Shown: positions 1 through 6,852, numbered from the stretch's first letter. The stretch: DNA of 16,491 nt from JAGUYA01 sp043802425 (GCA_043802425.1 JAZDLA010000017.1:1-16491); one strand, 5' to 3'. A program made the numbers and translations. The notes: generated from the letters alone by a model not told the origin.

Positions 1-346
1 GCGCCTGAGTAGCTAGGCATGTACAGGTTAATAAATCATCACAAATCCCCGAGGCGATCTTAGCTATGATATTTGCCGTTGCCGGCGCAATCAAAACCAG
101 GTCTGCCTTTTCGGCTAAGGCAACGTGCTCTATCTGCCAGGCATCCGGTTCATCAAATAACCCCCGATAGACTTTGTTGCCGGTAAGGCTCTGAAAGAGA
201 ATCGGCTGGATAAGCTCCTGCGCCTCAGGCGTCATAACCGCCGTAACCGAAAACCCCTCACCTTTGAACCGCCGCACAATATCGCAGGCCTTGTAAATAG
301 CGATGCTAGCGCTCACCCCTAAAATAATATTTTTCTTTGTAACCAT
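1..346 (-). CDS. coaBC: CoaBC (Dfp) phosphopantothenoylcysteine decarboxylase/synthetase, N-terminal part
   Basis: The bifunctional flavoprotein joins cysteine to 4'-phosphopantothenate and decarboxylates the product in coenzyme A synthesis. Only the first 115 codons are present; the gene runs off the left edge. The visible part is the FMN-binding CoaC domain: it begins MVTKKNIILGVSASIAIYKA, has a conserved His at residue 74 in the IEHVALAE segment (the catalytic His position of the family), then PATANIIAKIASG and DDLLTCTCLAT. The PxMNxxMW motif and the CoaB synthetase domain would lie outside the window, so fusion to CoaB is assumed from the usual family form. It starts 16 nt after rpoZ, in an rpoZ-coaBC order common in bacteria. 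The Shine-Dalgarno sequence is weak, so it is probably translated as part of the upstream operon. Confidence 0.93.
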   Translation of the reverse strand, partial: MVTKKNIILGVSASIAIYKACDIVRRFKGEGFSVTAVMTPEAQELIQPILFQSLTGNKVYRGLFDEPDAWQIEHVALAEKADLVLIAPATANIIAKIASGICDDLLTCTCLATQA

Positions 347-362
347 GGCGCTGTTATCTTTT

Positions 363-566
363 TTAAGCCTTTGCCTTTTTATAATACACCCTGCCTGCTT
401 CAATTTCGCATAAGGCAATGGTAGAGGGCTTAGCGGAAGAAGCCGCTTCCACTAGTTTTGGCTGTCCCTCGGCAATCTCCAAGGCTCTCTTAGAAGCTAA
501 AATCACCAGCTTGTAGACGGAGTTGTCGCTCTTATCCAATAGTTTTTCCAGAGGCACATAGATCAT
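363..566 (-). CDS. rpoZ: RNA polymerase omega subunit
   Basis: Small subunit that supports assembly and stability of RNA polymerase by holding the beta-prime subunit. The 67-aa product is in the family size range. It shows the two expected blocks: a helix with YKLVILASKRALEIAEG (about residues 18-34) and KPSTIALCEIEAGRVYYKK (about 47-65), matching the KPTxIALxEIxxGKI pattern. The usual Arg in that second block is Cys here (ALCEIE), a small oddity. It lies between gmk (3 nt gap) and coaBC, the gmk-rpoZ-coaBC order of many bacteria, which supports the call despite the small size. Confidence 0.9.
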   Translation of the reverse strand: MIYVPLEKLLDKSDNSVYKLVILASKRALEIAEGQPKLVEAASSAKPSTIALCEIEAGRVYYKKAKA

Positions 567-569
567 TTT

Positions 570-1181
570 TTAGCTCTTTCCAGTTTGTCGGTGCAGAATC
601 TCTTTTAAGATAATATCCTTTAATTGCCTTGTCGCTTCGCTTAAGTTTTTATTGACCACGCAATAATCATATCTGGCCGCTACCCTGACCTCTTCTTGCG
701 CCAGGCCCAGGCGCTGCCTTACCTCTTCATCCCTCGTCGAACGACAACGTCGGGTTATCCTGCCCAGAAGAGTATCCAATGAAGGCGGCATCACGAAAAT
801 AGTTACCACATTACACGGATACCGCCGCTTAAGGACAAATGCGCCCTTTAAATCCAGGCAGAGGATTAAATTTTTAGCCCTTTTAAGCTTACAGTCAATA
901 AGGGCTTTAGGGGTAGCGTAATAATACCCTAAGTACCTGGTCCATTCAAGAATTTTTTTGGCCTTACGCGCTTCTTTAAACTGCTCTGCGCTGATAAAAA
1001 AATAGTCCCGTCCATCTCGCTCCCCGGACCTTTTTGGCCGCGTGGTCAAAGAAACAGAGCGCGCCAGTTGATTTTTCAGGTCTTTACGGCGCAATATCCC
1101 CTTAAGCAGTGTGGTCTTACCTGAACCCGAAGGCCCGGACAGGATAAATACCAGCCCCCCTTTGTTAACCCGGCTTTTCAT
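570..1181 (-). CDS. gmk: Guanylate kinase
   Basis: Phosphorylates GMP to GDP with ATP, a cytoplasmic step of purine nucleotide supply. The 203-aa length is typical. The P-loop GPSGSGKTT is at residues 16-24. It is followed by the GMP-binding segment SVSLTTRPKRSGERDGRDYFF (about 42-62, split by conserved Arg, Ser and Tyr positions) and a later LDLKGAFVLK block that matches the family's LDID-QG strand. The start overlaps the yicC stop in an ATGA arrangement, so translation is probably coupled. The yicC-gmk-rpoZ order is a standard conserved cluster. Confidence 0.96.
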   Translation of the reverse strand: MKSRVNKGGLVFILSGPSGSGKTTLLKGILRRKDLKNQLARSVSLTTRPKRSGERDGRDYFFISAEQFKEARKAKKILEWTRYLGYYYATPKALIDCKLKRAKNLILCLDLKGAFVLKRRYPCNVVTIFVMPPSLDTLLGRITRRCRSTRDEEVRQRLGLAQEEVRVAARYDYCVVNKNLSEATRQLKDIILKEILHRQTGKS

Positions 1182-2002
1182 TCTATATTCTGCAGCTGTT
1201 CGCGTATTTTTTCAATCTGGCTTTTTATCTGGACCACCCGGGAAGAGACTACCACGTCGCAAGACTTAGCCCCCATCGTGTTTGCCTCCCGCTGCATCTC
1301 CTGGGCGATAAAATCCAGTTCTTTACCGATGGGGCCGGCCGTGGAAAGCTTCTCTTTAAAATTACTGATGTGAAAAGCAAGCCTCTCCATCTCTTCGGTG
1401 ATATCCGTATCTTTCAAAAAGCTGGAGCGCTCTTCCGCTGTCTTTAATCTTGCCACCCTCTCCCGGATGACTTTTTTAAATCTCGACCTTACAATCCCTA
1501 ATCCTGATTCTAACGCCTGGCCCCTGCTTTTTAAATACTTATGCAGGGCACGACCCTCCTTCTGGCGCATCTTCACCAGCTCGTCGACTGTTTTACGCAC
1601 TAATATTCTCAGCCGCGGCCAAATCTGAGTTTTGGAGATCCTGTTTTCGCTTAAGGACAAAACCCCGGGCAAATGTATTAACGTATCTAAGCGCACTTCG
1701 TCCTTAAGGCGAGAGTGCCTTTGTATGTTTTTTAGCGCGGTAACATAATTCTTGAGTAGCCTTTTATTAATAAAAATATTGTTGGCGGGCCCACCCGCTA
1801 TATTCACGGCACAGACAACCCTGCCCCTTTTGACGCGCGTTTCGATTTCTTTTTTGATCCTCTCTTCCAGAGACAAAAACCCCACCGGTAAATGAAAAAC
1901 CGTCTCTAGAAACTTGTGGTTAGTGCTCCTGATTTCTAAACAGATCTTGCCAAACGGTAAAATCATCATCTCTTTACTGCCGAAACCGGTCATACTCTTC
2001 AT
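1178..2002 (-). CDS. yicC: YicC/YloC family endoribonuclease
   Basis: Member of the YicC/YloC family; E. coli YicC and B. subtilis YloC are reported as endoribonucleases. The 274-aa product begins MKSMTGFG, the family N-terminal signature, and ends with the DUF1732-type block LDFIAQEMQREANTMGAKS (about residues 228-246) and a helical tail, the most conserved part of the family. I chose the ATG at 2002 rather than the inner ATG at 1993 because homologues carry residues before MTGF and because an AGGAG at 2010-2014 sits 7 nt upstream. That Shine-Dalgarno sequence overlaps the ndk stop codon. The end overlaps gmk by 4 nt. Confidence 0.95.
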   Translation of the reverse strand: MKSMTGFGSKEMMILPFGKICLEIRSTNHKFLETVFHLPVGFLSLEERIKKEIETRVKRGRVVCAVNIAGGPANNIFINKRLLKNYVTALKNIQRHSRLKDEVRLDTLIHLPGVLSLSENRISKTQIWPRLRILVRKTVDELVKMRQKEGRALHKYLKSRGQALESGLGIVRSRFKKVIRERVARLKTAEERSSFLKDTDITEEMERLAFHISNFKEKLSTAGPIGKELDFIAQEMQREANTMGAKSCDVVVSSRVVQIKSQIEKIREQLQNIE

Positions 2003-2009
2003 GCCTAAT

Positions 2010-2014
2010 CTCCT
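2010..2014 (-). promoter_or_regulatory. Shine-Dalgarno of yicC overlapping the ndk stop codon
   Basis: On the minus strand AAGGAG is followed by seven bases and the yicC ATG. The AGGAG shares a base with the TAA stop of ndk (2014-2016), so ribosomes finishing ndk stop directly on the yicC initiation site. This fixes the longer yicC start. Confidence 0.8.
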
Positions 2015-2520
2015 TAAGCCCAGACTTTTATCTTTTTTTCTTTCCCCACTACTTCTTTGGTAGGGTATAAATTTACAATGATTTCTTCTGGCCCAAACCA
2101 GAGCTTGATTTCTCTTTCGGCATCCAGCGTATTCGCCGAGACATGGATCGCGTTCTCATAAACGCCAGACGTGGTGATCCTGCCGTAAGAGCCGCGGATG
2201 CTCGTCGGGTCTGCCTCTTCGGGATTGGTGCCGCCGGCGAGCTGCCGGCACTTGGCAATGGCGTCCTCCCCCCAATAAAGAAGCGCCATGACCTTACGCC
2301 GATCATGTAATTCGCCACAGATATACTGTATGAGATCCGCGAAGAAAGGCTTATCCTTAAGGTGCTGGTAATGCTCCTCTGCTAACTCTTTGGATACGCG
2401 CACAATCTTTGCCGCTACAATCTCTAGCTTTGTCTCTGACAACCGGGTTAAGATATTGCCGGTTAAAGATTTCTTCAGCCCGTCGGGCTTAATAAGAACG
2501 AGAGTCGCCTGGTTGGTCAT
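2014..2520 (-). CDS. ndk: Nucleoside diphosphate kinase (long form)
   Basis: Transfers the gamma phosphate of ATP to nucleoside diphosphates through a phosphohistidine. Visible family features are TLVLIKPDG (about residues 6-14), ELAEEHY (45-51), KPFF (57-60), the TSIRGSYG nucleotide-binding segment (106-113) and the catalytic His126 in NAIHVSAN, followed by AEREIKLWF. At 168 aa it is longer than the usual 135-150 aa. Extra residues lie in a GELHDRRKV loop (about 69-77) and in a charged C-terminal tail after residue 145. The usual HGSDS or HASDS after the active His is HVSAN, so the normal Asp is missing. It starts in an ATGA overlap with the parB stop. The nucleotide-supply genes ndk and gmk flank yicC. 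Confidence 0.95.
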   Translation of the reverse strand: MTNQATLVLIKPDGLKKSLTGNILTRLSETKLEIVAAKIVRVSKELAEEHYQHLKDKPFFADLIQYICGELHDRRKVMALLYWGEDAIAKCRQLAGGTNPEEADPTSIRGSYGRITTSGVYENAIHVSANTLDAEREIKLWFGPEEIIVNLYPTKEVVGKEKKIKVWA

Positions 2521-3383
2521 GCCGAGCCTCCTCTTAACAATTTCAAAACCCTTTCTAAATCTTCCTGGGAATAAAACTCAATCAGGATGTGACCACGTTT
2601 TTTGCGTTTACTAATGCGCACCTTCGTAGCTAAAATATGCTGCAATTCTTCCTCGAGCACCGCTACATAGGGATCGCGCAGCCCCTGGCCGATTCTGCGC
2701 TTGGGGAGCCTCTTACGCTGCGTCTTGATTAAGCTCTCCAGCTCTCTGACTGATAAGCCCTTAGAAATAATCTCTTGTGCCAGACGCCGCTGCTGATTAG
2801 AATCGTCGATCTCTAAAAGCGCCCGGCCATGGGCAAAGGCCAGACGCCCCTTTTTTATCTCTTCCTGGATTTCTTGAGGCAGGCCCAACAGGCGCAGGGT
2901 ATTCGTAACAGAAACCCTGGATTTACCTAAGACTGCGCTAATCTTTTCGTGGGTCACTTTAAATTTATCGACCAGATATTGATAGGCATGCGCTTCTTCA
3001 ATAGAATTGAGCGCTTGCCTCTGGATATTTTCAATTAAGGCTATCTCCAGGGAATCACGGTCCTCTACATCCTTGACTATTATTGGTATCTCTTTTAAAT
3101 TCAATAACTTGGCAGCACGAAATCGTCTCTCCCCGGCAATCAACTCAAAGGCATCTGCCTTACGCCTGACCAAAACCGGCTGGATCACCCCTTTTTCCCT
3201 AATGGACTGGGTCAGCTCCTCCATGCTCTGGGGGTCAAAATCCTCGCGCGGCTGAAATGGGCTGGGTCTGACTTGTTCTAATGGCACGTAAAGAATCTCG
3301 GCGCGTTTTGTTGTAGTCTCCGACGACTGTTCCTTATTAGGGATTAAGGCGCTTATTCCTTTACCTAAGGCTTTTCTTTCCAT
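2517..3383 (-). CDS. parB: ParB/Spo0J chromosome-partitioning CTPase
   Basis: ParB binds parS near the origin, uses CTP to close into a sliding clamp, and works with ParA to separate new origins. The 288-aa protein begins MERKALGKGISALIP, a typical ParB N-terminus that contacts ParA. The nuclease-like CTP-binding domain contains QPVLVRR, GERRFRAAK (84-92) and ENIQR (118-122). A helix-turn-helix lies about residues 143-165 (THEKISAVLGKSRVSVTNTL), and a C-terminal dimerisation region ends the protein. A good AAGGAG (3391-3396) lies 7 nt before the ATG, inside parA, and the two genes overlap by 19 nt. The stop overlaps the ndk start. Confidence 0.96.
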   Translation of the reverse strand: MERKALGKGISALIPNKEQSSETTTKRAEILYVPLEQVRPSPFQPREDFDPQSMEELTQSIREKGVIQPVLVRRKADAFELIAGERRFRAAKLLNLKEIPIIVKDVEDRDSLEIALIENIQRQALNSIEEAHAYQYLVDKFKVTHEKISAVLGKSRVSVTNTLRLLGLPQEIQEEIKKGRLAFAHGRALLEIDDSNQQRRLAQEIISKGLSVRELESLIKTQRKRLPKRRIGQGLRDPYVAVLEEELQHILATKVRISKRKKRGHILIEFYSQEDLERVLKLLRGGSA

Positions 3384-4177
3384 TCTGCATCTCCTTGCGG
3401 ACCGGGATTAACCGGTATAGGGATTCCTAAAATCTCTTTACTCAATTCTTCATATTTCTGCGCGCCGAGAGACTCCTTATCATATAGCGCGATAGGCTTA
3501 CCAAAACTTGGCGCCTCGGTTAAACGGATATTCCTCGGTATCACAGTATTATAAACCTTTTCTTTGAAATGATCCCGGGCGTCTTTAATTACTTCTTTAG
3601 TCAGGTTGGTGCGAAAATCCGCCATAGTCAGCAACACGCCTTCTATGCTAAGATTCGGGTTAAGATTATCTTTTACAAGTCTAATAGTACTAACGAGTTG
3701 CGTTAATCCTTCCAGAGCGTAATATTCGCATTGCACAGGGATAAGAATAGTATCCGACGCGCATAAAGCATTAATAGTTAAAAGCCCTAATGAGGGAGGC
3801 GAATCAATAATAATAAAGTCAAACTCTTCTCGTTCTTTATCCAGGGCCTTTTTTAATCTGTATTCCCGGCCCATAGTACCCACCAACTCTATTTCTGCGC
3901 CAGTAAGGTCTAAATTAGATGGCGCTAACAAAAGGTTGCTCACCGCAGTAGGCTGGAATATCTCTTTGATATCTAATTCTTCTAATAAAACGTGGTAGGT
4001 GCTTTTTTTGATACTGTGTTTATTGATCCCCAGGCCGCTAGTGGCATTGGCTTGCGGGTCTAAATCGACGATTAAAACTTTTTTTTGGGCTAGAGCCAGG
4101 TAGCTAGCTAGATTGATGGCAGAAGTAGTTTTACCTGTACCACCCTTCTGATTACAGATAGTGATAATCTTACCCAT
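3365..4177 (-). CDS. parA: ParA/Soj chromosome-partitioning ATPase
   Basis: Deviant Walker ATPase that binds DNA as an ATP dimer and moves ParB-parS complexes. The 270-aa protein shows the deviant Walker A KGGTGKTT at residues 11-18 with the signature first Lys, the A-prime motif VLIVDLDPQANATSGLG (about 34-50) and a Walker B FIIIDSPPSLG (about 121-131). Its ATG shares its first base with the TAA stop of the upstream LAGLIDADG ORF (TAATG), and only a weak AAGG precedes it, so translation very probably depends on re-initiation from that ORF. It overlaps parB by 19 nt. The nearest upstream promoter I can see is at 4709-4736. Confidence 0.97.
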   Translation of the reverse strand: MGKIITICNQKGGTGKTTSAINLASYLALAQKKVLIVDLDPQANATSGLGINKHSIKKSTYHVLLEELDIKEIFQPTAVSNLLLAPSNLDLTGAEIELVGTMGREYRLKKALDKEREEFDFIIIDSPPSLGLLTINALCASDTILIPVQCEYYALEGLTQLVSTIRLVKDNLNPNLSIEGVLLTMADFRTNLTKEVIKDARDHFKEKVYNTVIPRNIRLTEAPSFGKPIALYDKESLGAQKYEELSKEILGIPIPVNPGPQGDAEWKEKP

Positions 4178-4626
4178 TATTTGGTATGAACCTTAAAAGC
4201 CCGGCTTTGGGAATTCAAACTAGAAAGTTTTTCTGCCAATGCGCGAAGCTTATCATAATCTATATCGCGATAATTCTCTAATTTATGTATCACCATCTCG
4301 CGCCAAACCTTATAAGCCTCTAATTTCTTTTTACTCTGTAAAGGATATTTATCAAAGTGGTCAACAATTATCTTGAGCTCGCCGATCCTTGTGACGCGGT
4401 AATATGCACTAGCCTTTGTAAAACCACTATTTTTACTAGGTGAGGCTTCTTTCCCTCTATATATATTCCCTATATAATTGAAATATTCTTGGATTTGTTC
4501 AACTATTTGTCGGTTATCTTCTCTTTGTTTAACAGCAAAATATAGGCCGAAGGTTCCGCCGGATCTACAATAAGTAAAAGCTGCCTCTCCATCACAAAAC
4601 CCCGTTATATACCAAGGACTTAACAT
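4177..4626 (-). CDS. Freestanding LAGLIDADG homing endonuclease-like protein
   Basis: A 149-aa ORF with one LAGLIDADG-type motif close to the N-terminus: WYITGFCDGEAAF (residues 5-17). Aligned to the motif, the catalytic acidic position is Glu14, which is kept; the last Gly of the motif is Ala15. Downstream segments (FGLYFAVKQREDN, a YYRVTRIGEL strand, then a Lys-rich helix with KKLEAYKVWREMV) fit the LAGLIDADG_1 single-motif class, which acts as a homodimer on roughly palindromic DNA. The frame is intact. It is not inside an intron or intein that I can see: it is the first gene of the parAB operon and its stop overlaps the parA start (TAATG). I counted 158 G+C in 4201-4620 (37.6%), lower than the parB lines I sampled (about 50%) and slightly lower than a parA line (40%), which fits acquisition. 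It could be an active endonuclease or a relic kept as a DNA-binding regulator; the sequence cannot decide. Confidence 0.82.
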   Translation of the reverse strand: MLSPWYITGFCDGEAAFTYCRSGGTFGLYFAVKQREDNRQIVEQIQEYFNYIGNIYRGKEASPSKNSGFTKASAYYRVTRIGELKIIVDHFDKYPLQSKKKLEAYKVWREMVIHKLENYRDIDYDKLRALAEKLSSLNSQSRAFKVHTK

Positions 4627-4660
4627 AAAAACCTATAATCAAGAGTGTTTCAATCGGCAC

Positions 4661-4676
4661 ATTTTCACGCGGAACA
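4661..4676. promoter_or_regulatory. Degenerate parS-like palindrome in the par operon leader
   Basis: ATTTTCACGCGGAACA matches 12 of 16 positions of the parS consensus TGTTTCACGTGAAACA, including the TTTCACG core half and the AACA end. A further parS half-site (TGTTTCA) lies at 4646-4652. The site is between the promoter at 4709-4736 and the first ORF of the operon carrying parA and parB. It may be a weak ParB site or an operator for another protein. Four mismatches make genuine ParB nucleation uncertain. Confidence 0.4.
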
Positions 4677-4708
4677 TACCTAAAAAAACACCGCTATCTT
4701 ATGTCTTT

Positions 4709-4736
4709 ATTATCTTAAAAATAACGGTTTTGTCAA
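4709..4736 (-). promoter_or_regulatory. Sigma70-type promoter of the par operon
   Basis: On the minus strand TTGACA (4731-4736, perfect -35) is followed by a 16-nt spacer and GATAAT (4709-4714, 5 of 6 to the -10). Transcription would start near 4702, giving a leader of about 75 nt that includes the parS-like site before the LAGLIDADG ORF. The -35 overlaps the last codons of the jag fragment. No terminator is visible between jag and this promoter, so transcription from the rpmH cluster could also read through. Confidence 0.75.
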
Positions 4737-4933
4737 GTATTTTCTTTATCTTTAATGGCGCTTACTCTGACTTTCGCGGGCTTGGCGCCGGGCATGCCGA
4801 AGAGTCCTTTTTCTTCCTCGGAGAGAACTTCTATTTTTACTTTAGCCCGGGGAAGTTTTAAGTGTTTCAGGGCCTTCTTAACAGCTTCTTCTACGGTACC
4901 GCCTTCAATCTCAATACTAAATTTGTGGGTCAT
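4733..4933 (-). CDS. jag: Jag N-terminal domain protein, lacking KH and R3H domains
   Basis: The 66-aa product MTHKFSIEIEGGTVEEAVKKA onward, with LKLPRAKVKIEVLSEEEKGLFGMPGAKPAKVRV, is a complete Jag_N domain (Jag/KhpB/EloR family). In full-length members this domain is followed by KH and R3H single-stranded nucleic-acid-binding domains, to about 200 aa. Here the ORF stops after Jag_N and nothing encoding KH or R3H follows. I set the start at 4933 because it forms an ATGA overlap with the yidC stop and matches the family N-terminus. A longer frame starting at 4990 would add 19 residues that only overlap yidC. The yidC-jag order is classic. RNA binding cannot be expected from this fragment; whether it still has a role beside YidC is unknown. 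Confidence 0.82.
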   Translation of the reverse strand: MTHKFSIEIEGGTVEEAVKKALKHLKLPRAKVKIEVLSEEEKGLFGMPGAKPAKVRVSAIKDKENT

Positions 4934-6456
4934 TTGTGCCGGGTCGCGCGCAATTGGGACAACAACATGAGCGTACTGTTGATAAACCAATATAACACTA
5001 AGCCCGCAGGCATACGGTAAAAAATAAAACCAAACATCAGCGGGAAAAGAAAGAGCATCAGTTTTTGCTGTTCGGCAGAACCGCCAGGAGTTGCAGCCAT
5101 AGAAGTTTTCTGTTGCATAAACATACCGATAGCCATGAGTATAGGCAGGATATTAATTTCGTTACCTAATATAGGAATAGAGACTGGTAATATAAAGAGG
5201 CGGTCCGGTGCGGATAAGTCTTTTATCCAGAGGAAGTTAGCGCCTTTTAGGGCCACCGAACGGTTTAGGACCTGATATAAAGCAAAAAATACAGGAATCT
5301 GTAAAATCATCGGCAGGCAGCCGCTAAAAGGATTCACTTTATATTCACGGTATAGCCCCATAGTTGCGGCGTTGAGTTTTTGCGGGTTATCTTTATAGGT
5401 CGCCTGCAGTTCTTTTATACGCGGCTGCAGGGCTTGCATTTTTTTCATGGAACCCATTTGTTTGATCGTGAGTGGATATAAAATAAAATAAATCAAGACG
5501 CTCACCAGCACAATCACCAGGCCCCAATTGTGCACTAAGCCGTGCAGGAAATACAACAATTGTACAAGAGCCAGGGCAATAACATCGAAGATGCCGTAAT
5601 ACATTACTGCCGTCCACTCCGGCTTAACGGCACTGATTTGTCGTAACTCTTGTGGTCCCAAATAGATATGGAATGTTTTTTGTAACTGTTGACCAGATGC
5701 TAACATTGATTCGTCCTGGCTTAAACCAATTTCACATTCCTTAACATTTATTTTACGCAGAAATCCCGTGTAATTATGCGCAGTGGGTTCGATAATGGCG
5801 CAGAAATACCTGTCCCGCAAACCTATAAATTTTACCTCGCCGATACTGCGGTCTTTGCGGGGGCTAAGGTGTAATATTTTATCTGGCCCGGCGATAGTTA
5901 CATCCTGTAAGCGCACATTATTCGGGTCACCGCTTGAGTCAAGCACCCCTAAGATCAGGGGAAGGTTTATGCGTAACGGCGCAGCGGATAAATTCTCGAC
6001 GGTGATCTCTAGGACAATGGCATAATCCAGGCGGGGGAAAATAAATTTTTTAGTAATCTGTTTGTCGTTATCACGGTAGACAAAACGCACCGCTTCTTGC
6101 GTAACGCTATCTTTTTTAAAACCCGTGTTCGTATCGCCCAACAGGAAAGCGTATTTTAGGGGGAAAACATAATTCTGATAGGACTTAAAAACAACTTCTT
6201 TCACCGCTGCCTGTGATTCGCTAAAAATCAGGTCATATTTCTCCTGAGGAAATGTCCATAGAGAAGAGGCGGTGGGTTCTTCGCTAAGGGGCGCGGGCGG
6301 CACAAGAGGTGCTGACGGTTTAACGGCAGGATTGAGGGCAACGTATTTTTCTGTAACTCCTTTATTATCAACATGTTGCGTCTTTGAAACAAAAGCAGAC
6401 CAACTTAACAAAATTAGTAACGATAGCGCTATGGCTAAAACTAAACGTTTGTCCAT
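4930..6456 (-). CDS. yidC: Membrane protein insertase YidC (diderm type)
   Basis: Inserts and folds inner-membrane proteins, alone or with SecYEG. The 508-aa protein has an N-terminal transmembrane helix (about residues 4-24), a Pro-rich linker, a large periplasmic beta domain (about 60-275) and the conserved C-terminal 60KD_IMP insertase domain (about 306-505). Conserved features there include the cytoplasmic helical hairpin after LTIKQMGSMKKMQALQP, the groove Arg (Arg370 in MGLYREYKVNP), the segment IPVFFALYQVLNRSVALKGA, and the final helices with FPLMFGFIFYRMPAGLVLYW. The periplasmic domain points to a diderm cell. It starts 4 nt after yidD and ends overlapping jag. The Shine-Dalgarno is poor, consistent with coupled translation. 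Confidence 0.97.
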   Translation of the reverse strand: MDKRLVLAIALSLLILLSWSAFVSKTQHVDNKGVTEKYVALNPAVKPSAPLVPPAPLSEEPTASSLWTFPQEKYDLIFSESQAAVKEVVFKSYQNYVFPLKYAFLLGDTNTGFKKDSVTQEAVRFVYRDNDKQITKKFIFPRLDYAIVLEITVENLSAAPLRINLPLILGVLDSSGDPNNVRLQDVTIAGPDKILHLSPRKDRSIGEVKFIGLRDRYFCAIIEPTAHNYTGFLRKINVKECEIGLSQDESMLASGQQLQKTFHIYLGPQELRQISAVKPEWTAVMYYGIFDVIALALVQLLYFLHGLVHNWGLVIVLVSVLIYFILYPLTIKQMGSMKKMQALQPRIKELQATYKDNPQKLNAATMGLYREYKVNPFSGCLPMILQIPVFFALYQVLNRSVALKGANFLWIKDLSAPDRLFILPVSIPILGNEINILPILMAIGMFMQQKTSMAATPGGSAEQQKLMLFLFPLMFGFIFYRMPAGLVLYWFINSTLMLLSQLRATRHK

Positions 6457-6460
6457 AATA

Positions 6461-6676
6461 TCAGGTCAAAGGATCGTAGCCGACCCTATGCGAAAGAGGA
6501 TAACACAATAATAATCTCTTTAGCCCTTTCCAGGCCCCTCTAAAAATGCCGTATTTAAGAATTGCCTGCTTAGTATACTCTGAACAGCTGGGCTCAAAAC
6601 GGCAGGATGAAGGCAGTAATCTACGGATATAATTTTGATATGCACTAAGGAACCAGAGAGCCACTCTTTCCAGCAT
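6461..6676 (-). CDS. yidD: Membrane protein insertion efficiency factor YidD
   Basis: Small membrane-associated helper of YidC-dependent insertion. The 71-aa protein contains the family pattern: an amphipathic N-terminal helix ending YQNYIRRLLP, the Cys-rich SSCRFEPSCSEY block (residues 23-34), AILKYGIFRGAWKGLKRLLLCYP (about 38-60) and the C-terminal GYDPL. Its ATG shares one base with the rpmH stop (TAATG), so it is probably translated by re-initiation. In most genomes rnpA separates rpmH and yidD; here it does not exist at this locus. Confidence 0.95.
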   Translation of the reverse strand: MLERVALWFLSAYQNYIRRLLPSSCRFEPSCSEYTKQAILKYGIFRGAWKGLKRLLLCYPLSHRVGYDPLT

Positions 6677-6813
6677 TAAAGGGAAATTCTTTTTCTGCCT
6701 TTTTGGCGCCGACGCGCTAAAATCTTTCTGCCTGCCTTAGCGGCCATTCTGCGTCGGAAACCATGTTTCCGCTTGCCGACGATATTTGTGGGCGTCTTTA
6801 AATGTTTTTTCAT
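6676..6813 (-). CDS. rpmH: 50S ribosomal protein L34
   Basis: A 45-aa very basic protein, MKKHLKTPTNIVGKRKHGFR onward with RRMAAKAGRKILARRRQKGRKRISL. It matches L34 with its GFRxRM core and the GRxIL-RRR-KGRxxL tail. The N-terminus is slightly unusual: the normal MKRTYQPS is MKKHLKTPTNI. It is the first gene of the leftward rpmH-yidD-yidC-jag cluster behind the promoter at 6861-6888 and is the classic left neighbour of dnaA across the origin region. It is too short for most ORF filters but unambiguous. Confidence 0.97.
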   Translation of the reverse strand: MKKHLKTPTNIVGKRKHGFRRRMAAKAGRKILARRRQKGRKRISL

Positions 6814-6852
6814 TCTCTAAACTATTCCCCGATTTATGAATATAATAATACA

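Noticed and set aside
2073..2318. Second-frame ORF of 81 codons inside ndk
   Set aside because: Same strand but another frame; its Arg/Pro/Ser-rich product is a typical shadow and ndk is clear.
4627..4732. Remains of a group I intron or intein around the LAGLIDADG ORF
   Set aside because: The 106-nt leader has no visible intron core, flanking jag and parA are not two halves of one gene, and the ORF has its own ATG and stop without splicing motifs.
4934..4990. N-terminal extension of jag by 19 codons
   Set aside because: The extra residues overlap yidC, do not match the Jag family, and the ATG at 4933 forms the normal ATGA overlap.
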